Source: Novosphingobium sp. HII-3 | Lineage (GTDB): Bacteria > Pseudomonadota > Alphaproteobacteria > Sphingomonadales > Sphingomonadaceae | Reading direction: 5' to 3' | DNA: 64,000 nucleotides | Assembly (NCBI RefSeq): GCF_002916655.1 | Contig: NZ_PPSM01000014.1 | Coordinates: 248,001 to 312,000, forward strand | In this document: positions 1 to 8,346 of the stretch, one piece after another | How positions within the stretch are numbered: the first letter of the stretch is position 1 | Layout of the letters: every line of letters starts with the position of its first letter | Position numbers and translations under genes: made by a program | Notes under the pieces: model-generated | Databases searched by the model: none | What the model saw: the letters and a program-made list of their open reading frames with translations, nothing else | What the model was told of the DNA's origin: nothing

Positions 1-1
1 G

Positions 2-622
2 GTTCTCTTCGGCATAGGCGAACCCTCGCATGATCCCGGCAGCTTCGGCGAACAGGCCAGAGTTGCGGAGATCCGCACGCCGTCCGGCGCGCCGGTGAAG
101 ATGGGCATTTTCACCAATGATTCTTTTAAGGAGATCAGCGCAGTGATCTTCTCGACGGTGGGGACGTTCGGAAAAGCCGTTGTCGAGAGCGGTGTCAACA
201 GGATCATCCGGTCGAACCGGTACCGGTGTATTGAAAAGAGCGCCGTCGGGCATGACGCCGCCGCCTGGGCGCTGGGAGACCGCTATTCCGTTTCCCAAAA
301 AAAGCTGGCTTATCTGAAGACGCGCCGATGGGATTTCGGTCGCGAGATCGCAGGGTCGGATATACGCATCTGCGCGACGGCGCTGCACTCCGAGACGCAC
401 CTCGACGGTCTGCATATCTACTACAATCCCTATGCCCAGTGCCCGCTGCGCCCCGATGTCTTCCAGTCAGGTGAGATCACGCACAATTTCTACGACACAG
501 TTAAGAACGAGCCTGCGCAGTTCCATCCCGATGGCGCTTTGGTATCGCGGCTCTTATTCGATCCGGATTTGCAGAGCCTCGAACATCTTCTTCGTACGGA
601 TGGCTTTTTGGGGCAACGATAG
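2..622 (+). CDS. Hypothetical protein, 5' end outside the window
   Basis: The frame is open from base 2 and runs through to a stop at 620-622, so the gene starts to the left of the window. The visible 206 residues begin VLFGIGEPSHDP. I recognise no family. The C-terminal half is rich in aromatic residues, Cys and His around HIYYNPYAQCPLRPDVF, which looks like a folded, possibly enzymatic, domain. It lies at the edge of the defence block and is separated from the next gene, which is convergent, by about 310 bases. An internal ATG at 95 is also possible as a start, but the upstream residues read as ordinary protein. Confidence 0.55.
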   Translation, partial: VLFGIGEPSHDPGSFGEQARVAEIRTPSGAPVKMGIFTNDSFKEISAVIFSTVGTFGKAVVESGVNRIIRSNRYRCIEKSAVGHDAAAWALGDRYSVSQKKLAYLKTRRWDFGREIAGSDIRICATALHSETHLDGLHIYYNPYAQCPLRPDVFQSGEITHNFYDTVKNEPAQFHPDGALVSRLLFDPDLQSLEHLLRTDGFLGQR

Positions 623-932
623 CCGCTGCTGTCGGGCCCAGTGCGTTTCGCCGAAGGACCAGATATGGGTCTTGCGATCACTGCTTTCCCACCCATCCGA
701 AAGAAAAAATTTGAGCGTTGCGGTCTGCCATGTGGTCGCGCGAGAGAAAATCTCGCCCACGCCTACTAAACTTAGAGCCTGAAATCGCTAAATAGAGCCA
801 TTCAGGCACTTGTTGTTGTAGGCGTCTAAAGAAATGATTTGCACATTTGTGTCCAGCAAGAACGGATTTTGGATTACGATCAGGTTTATATTCATGGTTT
901 ACTGCATTCGATTTCCGGCATGGGTCGTGCGG
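623..932. other. Intergenic, AT-richer, no gene seen
   Basis: About 310 bases lie between the left-edge gene and the 3' end of the DruA-like gene, which converge on it. The short reading frames here (for example 432-782) overlap the left-edge gene and have no recognisable product. The segment around 780-910 is noticeably AT-rich compared with the rest of the window. I see no clear terminator hairpin. Confidence 0.5.
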
Positions 933-2993
933 TCAATCGTTATCGATAGGTAGCCGAAATTGTCCGTCCTGATCAGCATGGAGGCTGGCACGAACGCTCA
1001 CTGGTCCCAGTCGTGCGAGCGCGGCTCGAGTTTCCTCACGTTGGACGCGTTTGACCAGCCAGCGCCGTCGCCATGCCGCAGCGATCACTGCGACGCCTGG
1101 CGCTGCACTATCCTCCTCGTCAAGGCCGAGTAATGCGTCACGTGCGTTGCCGACAAGTTCGCAACCGTAGAAAATCCGCGGGGTTGCATGGTGGAGAATG
1201 GCGTCGCTCTTGATCCCCAGAGCGTCCAATCCCTCACGAATTTGCCGTAGACGTGGACTCGTGCCTTCGCCAAATCGATTATTTACCCGTCGAGCGTCGT
1301 GGCGTGCAAATGCTATCGTTCTGAGCGCCTGGGCGGTTTCCTGCCCGAGATGCAGAGTGCCAAAGCCGCCGGTCAGGCTTTTGCCGATTGCCCCCCAACG
1401 AACATCGTGTTCAAGACCCTCATGTTCGGTCGCGCGCAGAACCAAGCGGTTATACTGGCTCGATCCGACGCCATAGAGGCTGGTGGTGGTGATCAGTTTT
1501 AGATTGGCGGATTTGATTATTGGCCGACCTGCCATCTGCGACGCAATGATGCTGATCTGGCCGCCATAGCGTCGGGCATATGCGTCGCGTACCTCTTGTG
1601 AAGCGAGGACAAGCGCGACCAGTTTGCCTGCTAGCAGTTCATTGTACGGATGGACCGCACCACAGATGCTGACATCGGCAACTTCACTGGAGAGGCCGGC
1701 CTTGCGGAATTCGGCTAGCACCGTGTCTAGAGCACGCTTACCGTCCCGAGTCTCAAACATCGTTTTGAGAGCCCGTGCAGGTGCCCGCCTTAACTTTACC
1801 GAATGAAATACGTGCTTGGCAAAAAGGAGCTTTGCGAGGCCCTCCGCGCGTTTGCGTACGAACAGAAGATCTTTAGAGGCTGCGAGCCAGTCAGCGCCGT
1901 CCGTCGAGGATTTCACACCCCCACGGTGCGGACGGATCTCATCTCCCTGCTCGCGCTCACTTTCGAAGTGCAACTTCAATTCGGCTTCGCGCTCAACTGC
2001 CGCACCCGCAGCGCGCTGCTCAAGCCGAAAAATGACAGCCTCGCTAGGTGACCGTATCTCGGCATCTGTAGCGAGATCGTCCCAGCGAATTTCGCTGATC
2101 GATGTCTGTACCCTCTTCCATAGCGCCGTGGCGAAGGCGGTCGCCGACCAACAGCCTTGTTCAAAAAGGTACTTAGCGCTGTCTGGGAGCCAGCCGATCC
2201 ACTGATCGCGGGTGGTAAGGCGCATAACTGGACTGGCAAGCATCGCGATGCCCATGACCGGTCGGTTAGGCCGCGCAGCGTTGCGGATGAGAATCAGCAT
2301 CTGCCGCCCTGGGATCGAGCGATATTCGTGCGCCCACGTGTGTCGGAAGTAGCGCCAAATATCGATGAGCGGCAACCCGGTATCGAAGCAGCGCCTGCCA
2401 GCTTCGCACACCTCGATCACCGGATCCACGAGCGCCGCCAACTCATTCTCTTGCACGTCCAGAGGCAAGTCGCTGATCGTTGCCAATTTGCGAGAGAGCG
2501 CTGCGCCATCATCGATCAAATCTAGGACCGATCCCTCAATGCCGTCGCGGATCCGCCTCTTCTCAGTGCGTTCGAGGAAATTGCGGACCGAGGGCTCGGC
2601 CAATTGACGGAGCCGCGCTGTCTGCATTGTTTGGCGGACGCGGGCCTTGATGTCATCTACCGTCTCGGTGGCACCGCGATGGAGGCCTGGTGGCTGAAAC
2701 TCGAAGCCGCCATCATCACCGGTGCTGACTGACCAACCCTGCTCAAACAAATCTGCAAGGAGCAGGCAGATAGCGCGCAGCTTCAGGCTTTCGCCATCAT
2801 CGACAAAACGTCGTGCTAGCGCGCGCAACTCATCGGCAAAACCGGGAACTGGCGTCCCAGTGAAGTCGATAACCTGTTGAAGCCGTTGATGTTCCTGCGG
2901 CGCCAGGAAGGGAGAAAAGGCCCGCGACCGCCCAGGTTCATTTAATTTGCTACTCGCGGACACCCGGCCTCCAGAATCAGATTGGGGCCGCAT
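933..2993 (-). CDS. DruA-family (DUF4338) protein, Druantia-like
   Basis: The product is about 686 residues from the chosen ATG at 2993, with a possible AAGGAG ribosome site about a dozen bases upstream. Longer starts would overlap the GHKL gene stop at 3035. Residues near 262-268 read RDQWIGW after a RPVMGIA block. The C-terminal third (roughly 455-620) has the GKLVAL, IIASQMAGRP, TTSLYGVGSSQYNR, GFGTLHL and FGEGTSPRLR blocks that I associate with the large DUF4338/DruA subfamily. DruA is a component of Druantia type I anti-phage systems; its biochemical role is not known to me. It is the last gene of a leftward unit with the GHKL ATPase, consistent with the two acting together. Confidence 0.8.
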   Translation of the reverse strand: MRPQSDSGGRVSASSKLNEPGRSRAFSPFLAPQEHQRLQQVIDFTGTPVPGFADELRALARRFVDDGESLKLRAICLLLADLFEQGWSVSTGDDGGFEFQPPGLHRGATETVDDIKARVRQTMQTARLRQLAEPSVRNFLERTEKRRIRDGIEGSVLDLIDDGAALSRKLATISDLPLDVQENELAALVDPVIEVCEAGRRCFDTGLPLIDIWRYFRHTWAHEYRSIPGRQMLILIRNAARPNRPVMGIAMLASPVMRLTTRDQWIGWLPDSAKYLFEQGCWSATAFATALWKRVQTSISEIRWDDLATDAEIRSPSEAVIFRLEQRAAGAAVEREAELKLHFESEREQGDEIRPHRGGVKSSTDGADWLAASKDLLFVRKRAEGLAKLLFAKHVFHSVKLRRAPARALKTMFETRDGKRALDTVLAEFRKAGLSSEVADVSICGAVHPYNELLAGKLVALVLASQEVRDAYARRYGGQISIIASQMAGRPIIKSANLKLITTTSLYGVGSSQYNRLVLRATEHEGLEHDVRWGAIGKSLTGGFGTLHLGQETAQALRTIAFARHDARRVNNRFGEGTSPRLRQIREGLDALGIKSDAILHHATPRIFYGCELVGNARDALLGLDEEDSAAPGVAVIAAAWRRRWLVKRVQREETRAALARLGPVSVRASLHADQDGQFRLPIDND

Positions 2994-3034
2994 CGGCAGC
3001 CCCTGCTCCTTATCGCAAATTGTGCAGCGCGAGA

Positions 3035-4723
3035 CTAGACCGCATCGCTCCAGGAAATCGGACCGACATCGATATCGTCGCTCTCGGTCAGATGCTGGGC
3101 CATCATCCCCAGCGCTTGCTCTAGTCGCCGTGACCACAACTCGACTTGGATCGCGCCACGCTCACCCTCACCAAAAAGCACGTCACCGAAGCTGAAAAGC
3201 AAGATTTCTAAGGCCGTCCGAACTTCCTGGGTTGATGTCGGCCCATCATAGATATCCTCGTAGAAGCGGTGCGCTGTGTTCAGGTGCAGTGTCCGGGCAC
3301 CGCTCGCGCGATCGATCCGGAAAAAGGCCTGACCGGGCAGATTTTCAAAGCGCAAGCGGTATGGCGATGCCCGCAGACCAAGATCGAACTGTCGCTGATG
3401 ACCATGAGCGAGTTCGGCAGTCCGGCCCATGGCTCTTTCGGACAGATTCTCTTCGCCCGGGCGGGGCGCGAGGGCCGCAAGGCGCCGGACAAGCTTCGCG
3501 TCCTTGACCTTACCGCGCAGTTGCTCGATCGCCTTCGGCAGGCCGGCTTGCTGGAGCAAGTCCCAGATACGGGGCGAGACCGTTACCTGCTGCTTCGATG
3601 TCGTCACGCCGAACATCTCGTCCAGGGTCGCAGAAAACTCGATTTCGACCTTGATGTAGCGATCGTTATTGATGAAGCTGGTCCAAGGCGTGCGCGTCTG
3701 GACATCGATCAAGCGGCCGTTGCGGCTGAAGATGATCCCGTGGAAATCCTTCAATATAGCGAAACGCGGGTTGGCATTGAGGCCAACCGCGTCGCGGGTC
3801 TTGTCGACCGACCCGAAACTCGGCGGCAGCCAGGCGTAGCGCAGCGTCATCGCGCCGCAGAAGGTACCATCGTCGGGATTACGCACTTCGACTCGGATCG
3901 GATCGAGTGCCACCGCCCGGTCATCATCATGACCGAAAAGGCGGAAGTCTGGGGTCAGGAACAAGGGATCGATCGGCTCGACGAAATCATTATCGACGAA
4001 GATCGCCGCCTCACGCCTCAGTTTGTGATAGGTAACGCCGAACTGGCGGCACAGATTTTCACGCAGACCTTGGGCGGTCGACCATTCCAGCCGGTCGAGT
4101 TTGTCGATCAGAATGACAGTCCCCGAGCGCCAGCCGGCCGGATGAGCCTGCGCGATCTGTTCGGCGACAAAGGGTGGGAGGGTGGCGGTCTTCGCCGGCG
4201 GTACAACGATATCGCCGTGCCCATCAGTGTAGGCGCCTTCGGCGAGCGCATCGAGGTCGAGTGTGACGCAATGCCATGCGCCGCCGAGCGTCGCGGAGAA
4301 GACGGTGAAGCGACGACCAAGGCTTACCGACGCGCATGGCAAGCCATAGCCATAGCGGCCAAGACCCCCGCGATCATTCTCGCGGTGCGTGCCACCCCAC
4401 ATGACTGCCATGCGGATCATGTCGGGCTCCATGCCGTGCCCATTATCGATCACTGCGACCTGTGTGGGCTTCTTGACCGACGTCGTACCATCATAGCCAA
4501 AGCTGACGTCGATGCGGTCAGCATAGGCCTGCAGCGCATTGTCGATTAATTCGGCAATCGCATCACCATTGCTACGATAGCCGAGATCCCGGATGCCTCG
4601 AACAAAGGCTTCCGGCACCATCAAGCCGAACTTGGACTTCTCGCGGCTTGCCGCAGCGTATGCCCGCTGGGCGGCGAGCACCGCACCGATGCCCCCCCCC
4701 CTCATACCATTGTCCTCGGCCAT
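3035..4723 (-). CDS. GHKL (Hsp90/MORC-like) ATPase of the defence block
   Basis: The product is 562 residues from the ATG at 4723. The Bergerat fold motifs are clear in this numbering: N-box ELIDNA (58-63), G1 box DNGHGM (93-98), and G2-like GGLGRYGYGLP (120-130). GHKL ATPases of this kind dimerise on ATP and often act as clamps or remodellers in DNA repair, silencing or defence. A longer frame exists upstream, but its first 53 residues are the out-of-frame reading of a DUF736-type gene, so I reject that start. The ATG follows the stop of the DUF736 frame by one base, suggesting coupled translation. Codons 8-10 contain a run of ten G on the coding strand, a possible slippage site. The target DNA or protein is unknown. 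Confidence 0.85.
   Translation of the reverse strand: MAEDNGMRGGGIGAVLAAQRAYAAASREKSKFGLMVPEAFVRGIRDLGYRSNGDAIAELIDNALQAYADRIDVSFGYDGTTSVKKPTQVAVIDNGHGMEPDMIRMAVMWGGTHRENDRGGLGRYGYGLPCASVSLGRRFTVFSATLGGAWHCVTLDLDALAEGAYTDGHGDIVVPPAKTATLPPFVAEQIAQAHPAGWRSGTVILIDKLDRLEWSTAQGLRENLCRQFGVTYHKLRREAAIFVDNDFVEPIDPLFLTPDFRLFGHDDDRAVALDPIRVEVRNPDDGTFCGAMTLRYAWLPPSFGSVDKTRDAVGLNANPRFAILKDFHGIIFSRNGRLIDVQTRTPWTSFINNDRYIKVEIEFSATLDEMFGVTTSKQQVTVSPRIWDLLQQAGLPKAIEQLRGKVKDAKLVRRLAALAPRPGEENLSERAMGRTAELAHGHQRQFDLGLRASPYRLRFENLPGQAFFRIDRASGARTLHLNTAHRFYEDIYDGPTSTQEVRTALEILLFSFGDVLFGEGERGAIQVELWSRRLEQALGMMAQHLTESDDIDVGPISWSDAV
4692..4701 (-). repeat. Ten-base G homopolymer in the start of the GHKL gene
   Basis: Ten consecutive C on the plus strand read as ten G on the coding strand, directly after the second ATG of the GHKL ATPase frame (M-R-G-G-G-I). 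Gain or loss of one base would shift the frame within the first ten codons. Whether slippage occurs is not shown by this single sequence. Confidence 0.9.
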
Positions 4724-4724
4724 C

Positions 4725-4916
4725 TCAGGCAGCCACAGCCCAGACTGCCTGGAAGGCGCCGATGCGGCGGTGGAGTTGGAAGCGGCTCGGTGTTTGGTCG
4801 CCGAGTTGTTTTTCGATGGCGGCGATTCGGACGTTTGTCGCCTGGACGGTGAGGGTAACGATTTCTCCGGTATACGAGCCATCGCTGTTTTTAGTGAAAA
4901 CGCCGATTTTAGCCAT
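4725..4916 (-). pseudogene. Truncated DUF736-family gene
   Basis: The frame starts MAKIGVFTKNSDGSYTGEI at 4916, with a good ribosome site (AGGAAG, about nine bases before the ATG), and ends after 63 residues. The first 35-40 residues match the N-terminal strand pattern of DUF736 proteins (IGxFTK...GxIxTLxxxA). The usual C-terminal half, with its GAAW and YLSVKLDDPxF blocks, is missing, and the tail FQLHRRIGAFQAVWAVAA does not fit the family. DUF736 genes are common on conjugative elements and plasmids of alphaproteobacteria. It now serves as the first, perhaps only translation-initiating, frame of the GHKL-DruA unit. Confidence 0.6.
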
Positions 4917-5079
4917 GTCAGTGCTTCCTAGTTTCACCGAACGACGCCCCGCAACACTTGCGATGCTCGCTCAGATAGATGGTGTCACCTATTTAGATGG
5001 TGGCAACTATCCCGTCAATAGATGGTGGCAACAAAACAGAGGCTCGACATTTTTTGTGGTGGCACGTACGCACGGTCAT
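4917..5079. promoter_or_regulatory. Divergent promoter region with 14-base direct repeats
   Basis: This is the only spacer between the leftward DUF736/GHKL/DruA unit and the rightward RHH/unknown/SNF2 unit, so both promoters must lie here. Three copies of a 14-base word occur at 4976 (TAGATGGTGTCACC), 4994 and 5019 (both TAGATGGTGGCAAC). The start-to-start spacings are 18 and 25 bases. Short tandem direct repeats beside a ribbon-helix-helix gene are typical of RHH operators. The binding partner is inferred from position. Confidence 0.6.
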
Positions 5080-5250
5080 ATGGGACGGCGGAGGATCAAC
5101 GCCCCGGAAGGCGACAAACTGACAGCTCGATTTCGCGAGGGCACACTCGATCGTGTTCGCGCGGTGCTTGGCGAAAAAGAGAAGCTTTCGGATTTCATCC
5201 GTGAAGCAGTCGAAGATGCGGTAGACCGACGGGAGGGGCGTACCAAATGA
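5080..5250 (+). CDS. Small ribbon-helix-helix DNA-binding protein
   Basis: The product is 56 residues from the ATG at 5080; GTG codons at 5056 and 5059 in the same frame are alternative starts. The pattern KLTARFREGTLDRV followed by two amphipathic helices ending KLSDFIREAVEDAVDRRE fits the CopG/Arc/MetJ-type RHH fold, in which an N-terminal strand dimerises and sits in the major groove. It stands just downstream of three TAGATGG-type direct repeats in the divergent promoter, so autoregulation and control of the whole defence block is the likely role. The next large frame starts 46 bases after its stop. An antitoxin-like role is possible, but I see no adjacent small toxin. Confidence 0.65.
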   Translation: MGRRRINAPEGDKLTARFREGTLDRVRAVLGEKEKLSDFIREAVEDAVDRREGRTK

Positions 5251-5295
5251 CTGAAAGATTTTGCTTCCTCAGTTTTTGCTTTCCCACTCGCTGAC

Positions 5296-8200
5296 GTGTC
5301 GATCGTCGCTGAAGATGCTGGCATTGACGCAGAAATAGAGCGACTGCACGCGAGGCTAGCTGCGCATTTTATTGAATTGCGTGCGTCGAGATCTAATACG
5401 CCACTATATCTCTTTGAACATGACGTCGAAGGTGCTCATCTCGCGCAATTGATTGCGACGGTTCGCGCGAGCCTAGCACGCCACCGTATCGAGAGTGGCT
5501 GGTGGGGAAGGCAGCCACTACCCCTGTTGGTTGCCGCCACTGAAATTGGCTACGCCTATCTTGGCACCGGAACCGACTTCTGGCCGATATTCGCGGAGCA
5601 GTTAGGCGAAGCGAGCTTTGCCGATCGCGCAGCGCTTTCGAACCTGTTTCAGCGCTCGTCCGCCAAACTCGGTCTCGCACAGCCGCCTGATACCCCGTGG
5701 AACTTGGCCTTCTGTCACATTGCTTGGCCTGTGATGCACGCGATCCTGCCGATCGAACTGCATCGGCCGCTCGCCCGGACTTTGCGTGAAGTTCGTGCCC
5801 ATCTTGACGTTTCGGGCAGCGACGCTGGCCTGATCGCGCCCATTCGCAACCGAGCGCAATTGACCGGTGGCGTCCGGCTGATCGCTTGGCTTGACGATCA
5901 TTACACGGCCGCAGCCGTAATCCGGCGGTTCCTGCAGCCGAACGGCACCCATGGCATCGCTAGTTCAGCGTTGAACCGTATCGCCGCGGATCTCGCCTCT
6001 GACGAGAGTGCCAACACCGCGCTGCGTGAAGCGCGCAAGCGGCAAAAGGCGCTGGAGGCGCAGCCCAGGCAGCGGCCGCGCCGGCGCGCTGAGATAGAGC
6101 CGAAATTCGCGCCACTGATCCTTCGGACGGTCGAGCAGCGGCTCTCTTTCGCATTGAAGATACCCCAAATGCAGCAGGCAGCGCGCGACAGCGCGCGAAG
6201 CGCGCTCGACGCGATGCGGTGGCGCGCCTTCCTTTGGGGTGATGGCCGCCCAGTGCCGGGCCGGAATATCTTCAGTGATTTCCCGCTGCAGTTGCAAGTG
6301 GAGGCGCTGCCGGGCACCGACGTCCCGCTGATTGCCGATGTGGCTGACCTTCCGATTGCCCAGGAGGCCAAGGATTTTCTCGGGAGTCTGCGCGTCGCGA
6401 CCGCCGCGCCGATCCTGTTCTCCGATTTCAGCGACGAGGGCGATGCTCTGCAACGCAGCGGCGCAGCGATCGCCGACAGTGGGCATTGTATCCTGTTGGC
6501 CGACCCCGCGCAGATTGCGCCGCCTAGCGCTGAACAACTTGGCCGCGTCGCGGGACTGCGTGGCTATAGACTGGATGCGGCCGACCCAGCCAACCAAGTC
6601 TGGCTCGCTGCGCTTGGGTTCGCAGTGCGCCAGACCACGCGCTTCTCGTGGATCGGCGATGTCGAGATCGAGCAGCATCGCCCGGTCCCGCGTTTTCATG
6701 TCGGCAACTTCATCGCGTTCGAATTGAACGCCCCATGTGGCAATTGCGAGGCCCGGTTGACCACCCCGGATGGCAAACAGTCTGCCCTGGCTGGCGTGGG
6801 CACGCTGATGGCTGGGTTCACAGCGTCCGATCTCGGCCTCTACCGCCTCCGCTACGGCGCCGGTGAGGAGCAACTATTCGAGGTGATCGCAGCCGAGGAT
6901 GACCCCAACCTACTAACCGTCGACATCGATGCGGGCACAGCCTCCACCGCCGACCTCGCCGATCGTCAAATCACTCTGCGCTTCGACAGCGCTGCCCCGG
7001 TGCAGGAAGCCGAACTTGAACTGACGCTCTGCTGCGACGGCCGTGCAGTGAAGACCGTGCGGGAAATCCTACCCGACACGCCGTGTCGGCTCGGTGGCGA
7101 TCACATCATTTGGGAGCGCCTTCTCGACACCGACACGGTCGAGCGATTGCTGAGCGCGCGCCGCGCCGAACTCTGTGTCATCGTGACTGGGCTGCTTGAA
7201 GCATCGTTCGCCTTTGAGCAGGTCACTGCGCCGTTTGCATGGTCCAAGCAAGCCGATGGGCAACTCGTCGCGAGCGATGAGAGCGGCGAGTTGTCGATCT
7301 TCGCGGCTCAGCCCCAGCAACCGCTCTTGCTGGCGGCGACAACCAATTCAACGACCGTTGACGATATAAGGCTGTTTCGTGCCGGCCATGATAGACCGTT
7401 GCAGGCGGGAGGCTATTGCGTCGGTCCGCGCATCTGGCGTGGGGGCGACGTCCCGCGGGCGCGCAAACCAGACCGTCTTGTGCGTCAGTTCGCAAGCGAT
7501 CGCGACCAGGCCGCCGATGGTCGCGCTACAGTCGATGCGCTAATTGGTTGGTCAGCCGCTGCCGTTGATCATCCGGTCACCCAATTTCGGCGCGGCCAGA
7601 TTGTGCGGCAACTCGAAGCCTGGGTGGTCCAGCAACTCTGCGGTGAGGCTTGGGAGGAGCAGGAAGCCGCGCTCGCCGAGCGCCGGGGTAGAAGTTTTGT
7701 CAGCGCGTTTCTCGCCGCCTGCGCTCGCTTGCAGGTCGGTTATTGCGACGTCCAGATGTCGCGGGCGCAGCGGGCGCTGCTCGACCGCATCTTGATTCGC
7801 CTGATCGACGCACGAGCGCTGCCGATCACGCTGGAAGCAAGCCGTGAACCGATCGAAGAAGAGCTTGGCATCGTGCTCGACGAGGTGTTTTACGACGCCT
7901 ATGTCGCGCTCGCCGACGACATCGAATCGGTCGGCGATACGTGCCCCTTCAATCTCGATGAGGATGTCGACGTCGGAGAGGTCAGCGAAAATTGGGACAA
8001 GGCGCTGCGCGCGGCAGCAAGAGAGGCGGCGCTTATTGAAATGGTCGACTTGCTTCGACCGTTGGATGCTGGCGATACGTTGAGCCTAGCCGATTTCGAA
8101 TCGATGTTACCCGACGATATCGTTGATCTGCTGTACGGCTGGATCATCAAGAACCGACCGGCCCACCATGCGCGGCAATGGAACCGCGATCTGGTCGAAT

Positions 8201-8346
8201 CAGCATACTGGCTGTTCGTGCGGCCAGCCGTTGCGGCGCGACTGTCATGGAAAGCGGCGACTGAGCGCCTGCTTGCGGATAGCTTTTCCGCGCGGGCGAT
8301 CCGCTATGCAGCGCTCCGCACTCGCACCTCGATGGGGGGCAAATGA
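5296..8346 (+). CDS. Large protein of unknown family (1016 aa) paired with SNF2 helicase
   Basis: The frame starts with GTG at 5296 because an in-frame stop precedes it. I do not recognise the family as a whole. Residues about 38-180 form a distinct block (LYLFEHDVEGAHLAQLI, WWGRQPLPLLVAATEIGYAYLGTGTDFWPIF, then HIAWPVMHAILP) that looks like a conserved N-terminal module. The middle is basic and Ala/Arg-rich near 250-265, then a long region with beta-sandwich-like character (about 450-640) follows. The C-terminus is acidic around 890-910 (FNLDEDVDVGEV). It contains no obvious helicase or nuclease motif. Its ATGA overlap with the SNF2 gene implies strict co-expression, and it may be a DNA- or substrate-recognition subunit for that helicase. 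Confidence 0.8.
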   Translation: MSIVAEDAGIDAEIERLHARLAAHFIELRASRSNTPLYLFEHDVEGAHLAQLIATVRASLARHRIESGWWGRQPLPLLVAATEIGYAYLGTGTDFWPIFAEQLGEASFADRAALSNLFQRSSAKLGLAQPPDTPWNLAFCHIAWPVMHAILPIELHRPLARTLREVRAHLDVSGSDAGLIAPIRNRAQLTGGVRLIAWLDDHYTAAAVIRRFLQPNGTHGIASSALNRIAADLASDESANTALREARKRQKALEAQPRQRPRRRAEIEPKFAPLILRTVEQRLSFALKIPQMQQAARDSARSALDAMRWRAFLWGDGRPVPGRNIFSDFPLQLQVEALPGTDVPLIADVADLPIAQEAKDFLGSLRVATAAPILFSDFSDEGDALQRSGAAIADSGHCILLADPAQIAPPSAEQLGRVAGLRGYRLDAADPANQVWLAALGFAVRQTTRFSWIGDVEIEQHRPVPRFHVGNFIAFELNAPCGNCEARLTTPDGKQSALAGVGTLMAGFTASDLGLYRLRYGAGEEQLFEVIAAEDDPNLLTVDIDAGTASTADLADRQITLRFDSAAPVQEAELELTLCCDGRAVKTVREILPDTPCRLGGDHIIWERLLDTDTVERLLSARRAELCVIVTGLLEASFAFEQVTAPFAWSKQADGQLVASDESGELSIFAAQPQQPLLLAATTNSTTVDDIRLFRAGHDRPLQAGGYCVGPRIWRGGDVPRARKPDRLVRQFASDRDQAADGRATVDALIGWSAAAVDHPVTQFRRGQIVRQLEAWVVQQLCGEAWEEQEAALAERRGRSFVSAFLAACARLQVGYCDVQMSRAQRALLDRILIRLIDARALPITLEASREPIEEELGIVLDEVFYDAYVALADDIESVGDTCPFNLDEDVDVGEVSENWDKALRAAAREAALIEMVDLLRPLDAGDTLSLADFESMLPDDIVDLLYGWIIKNRPAHHARQWNRDLVESAYWLFVRPAVAARLSWKAATERLLADSFSARAIRYAALRTRTSMGGK

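Noticed and set aside
3269-4549. 426-residue plus-strand open frame
   Set aside because: It lies opposite the GHKL ATPase, whose Bergerat motifs are clear on the minus strand.
4976-5032. CRISPR-like array
   Set aside because: Only three short repeats with unequal spacers (four and eleven bases) and one variant copy are present; they fit an operator better.
5247-5294. 15-codon frame overlapping the RHH gene stop by ATGA
   Set aside because: It ends one base before the 1016-residue start and codes for a Phe/Cys-rich peptide (MTERFCFLSFCFPTR) with no support. It could only be a coupling leader.
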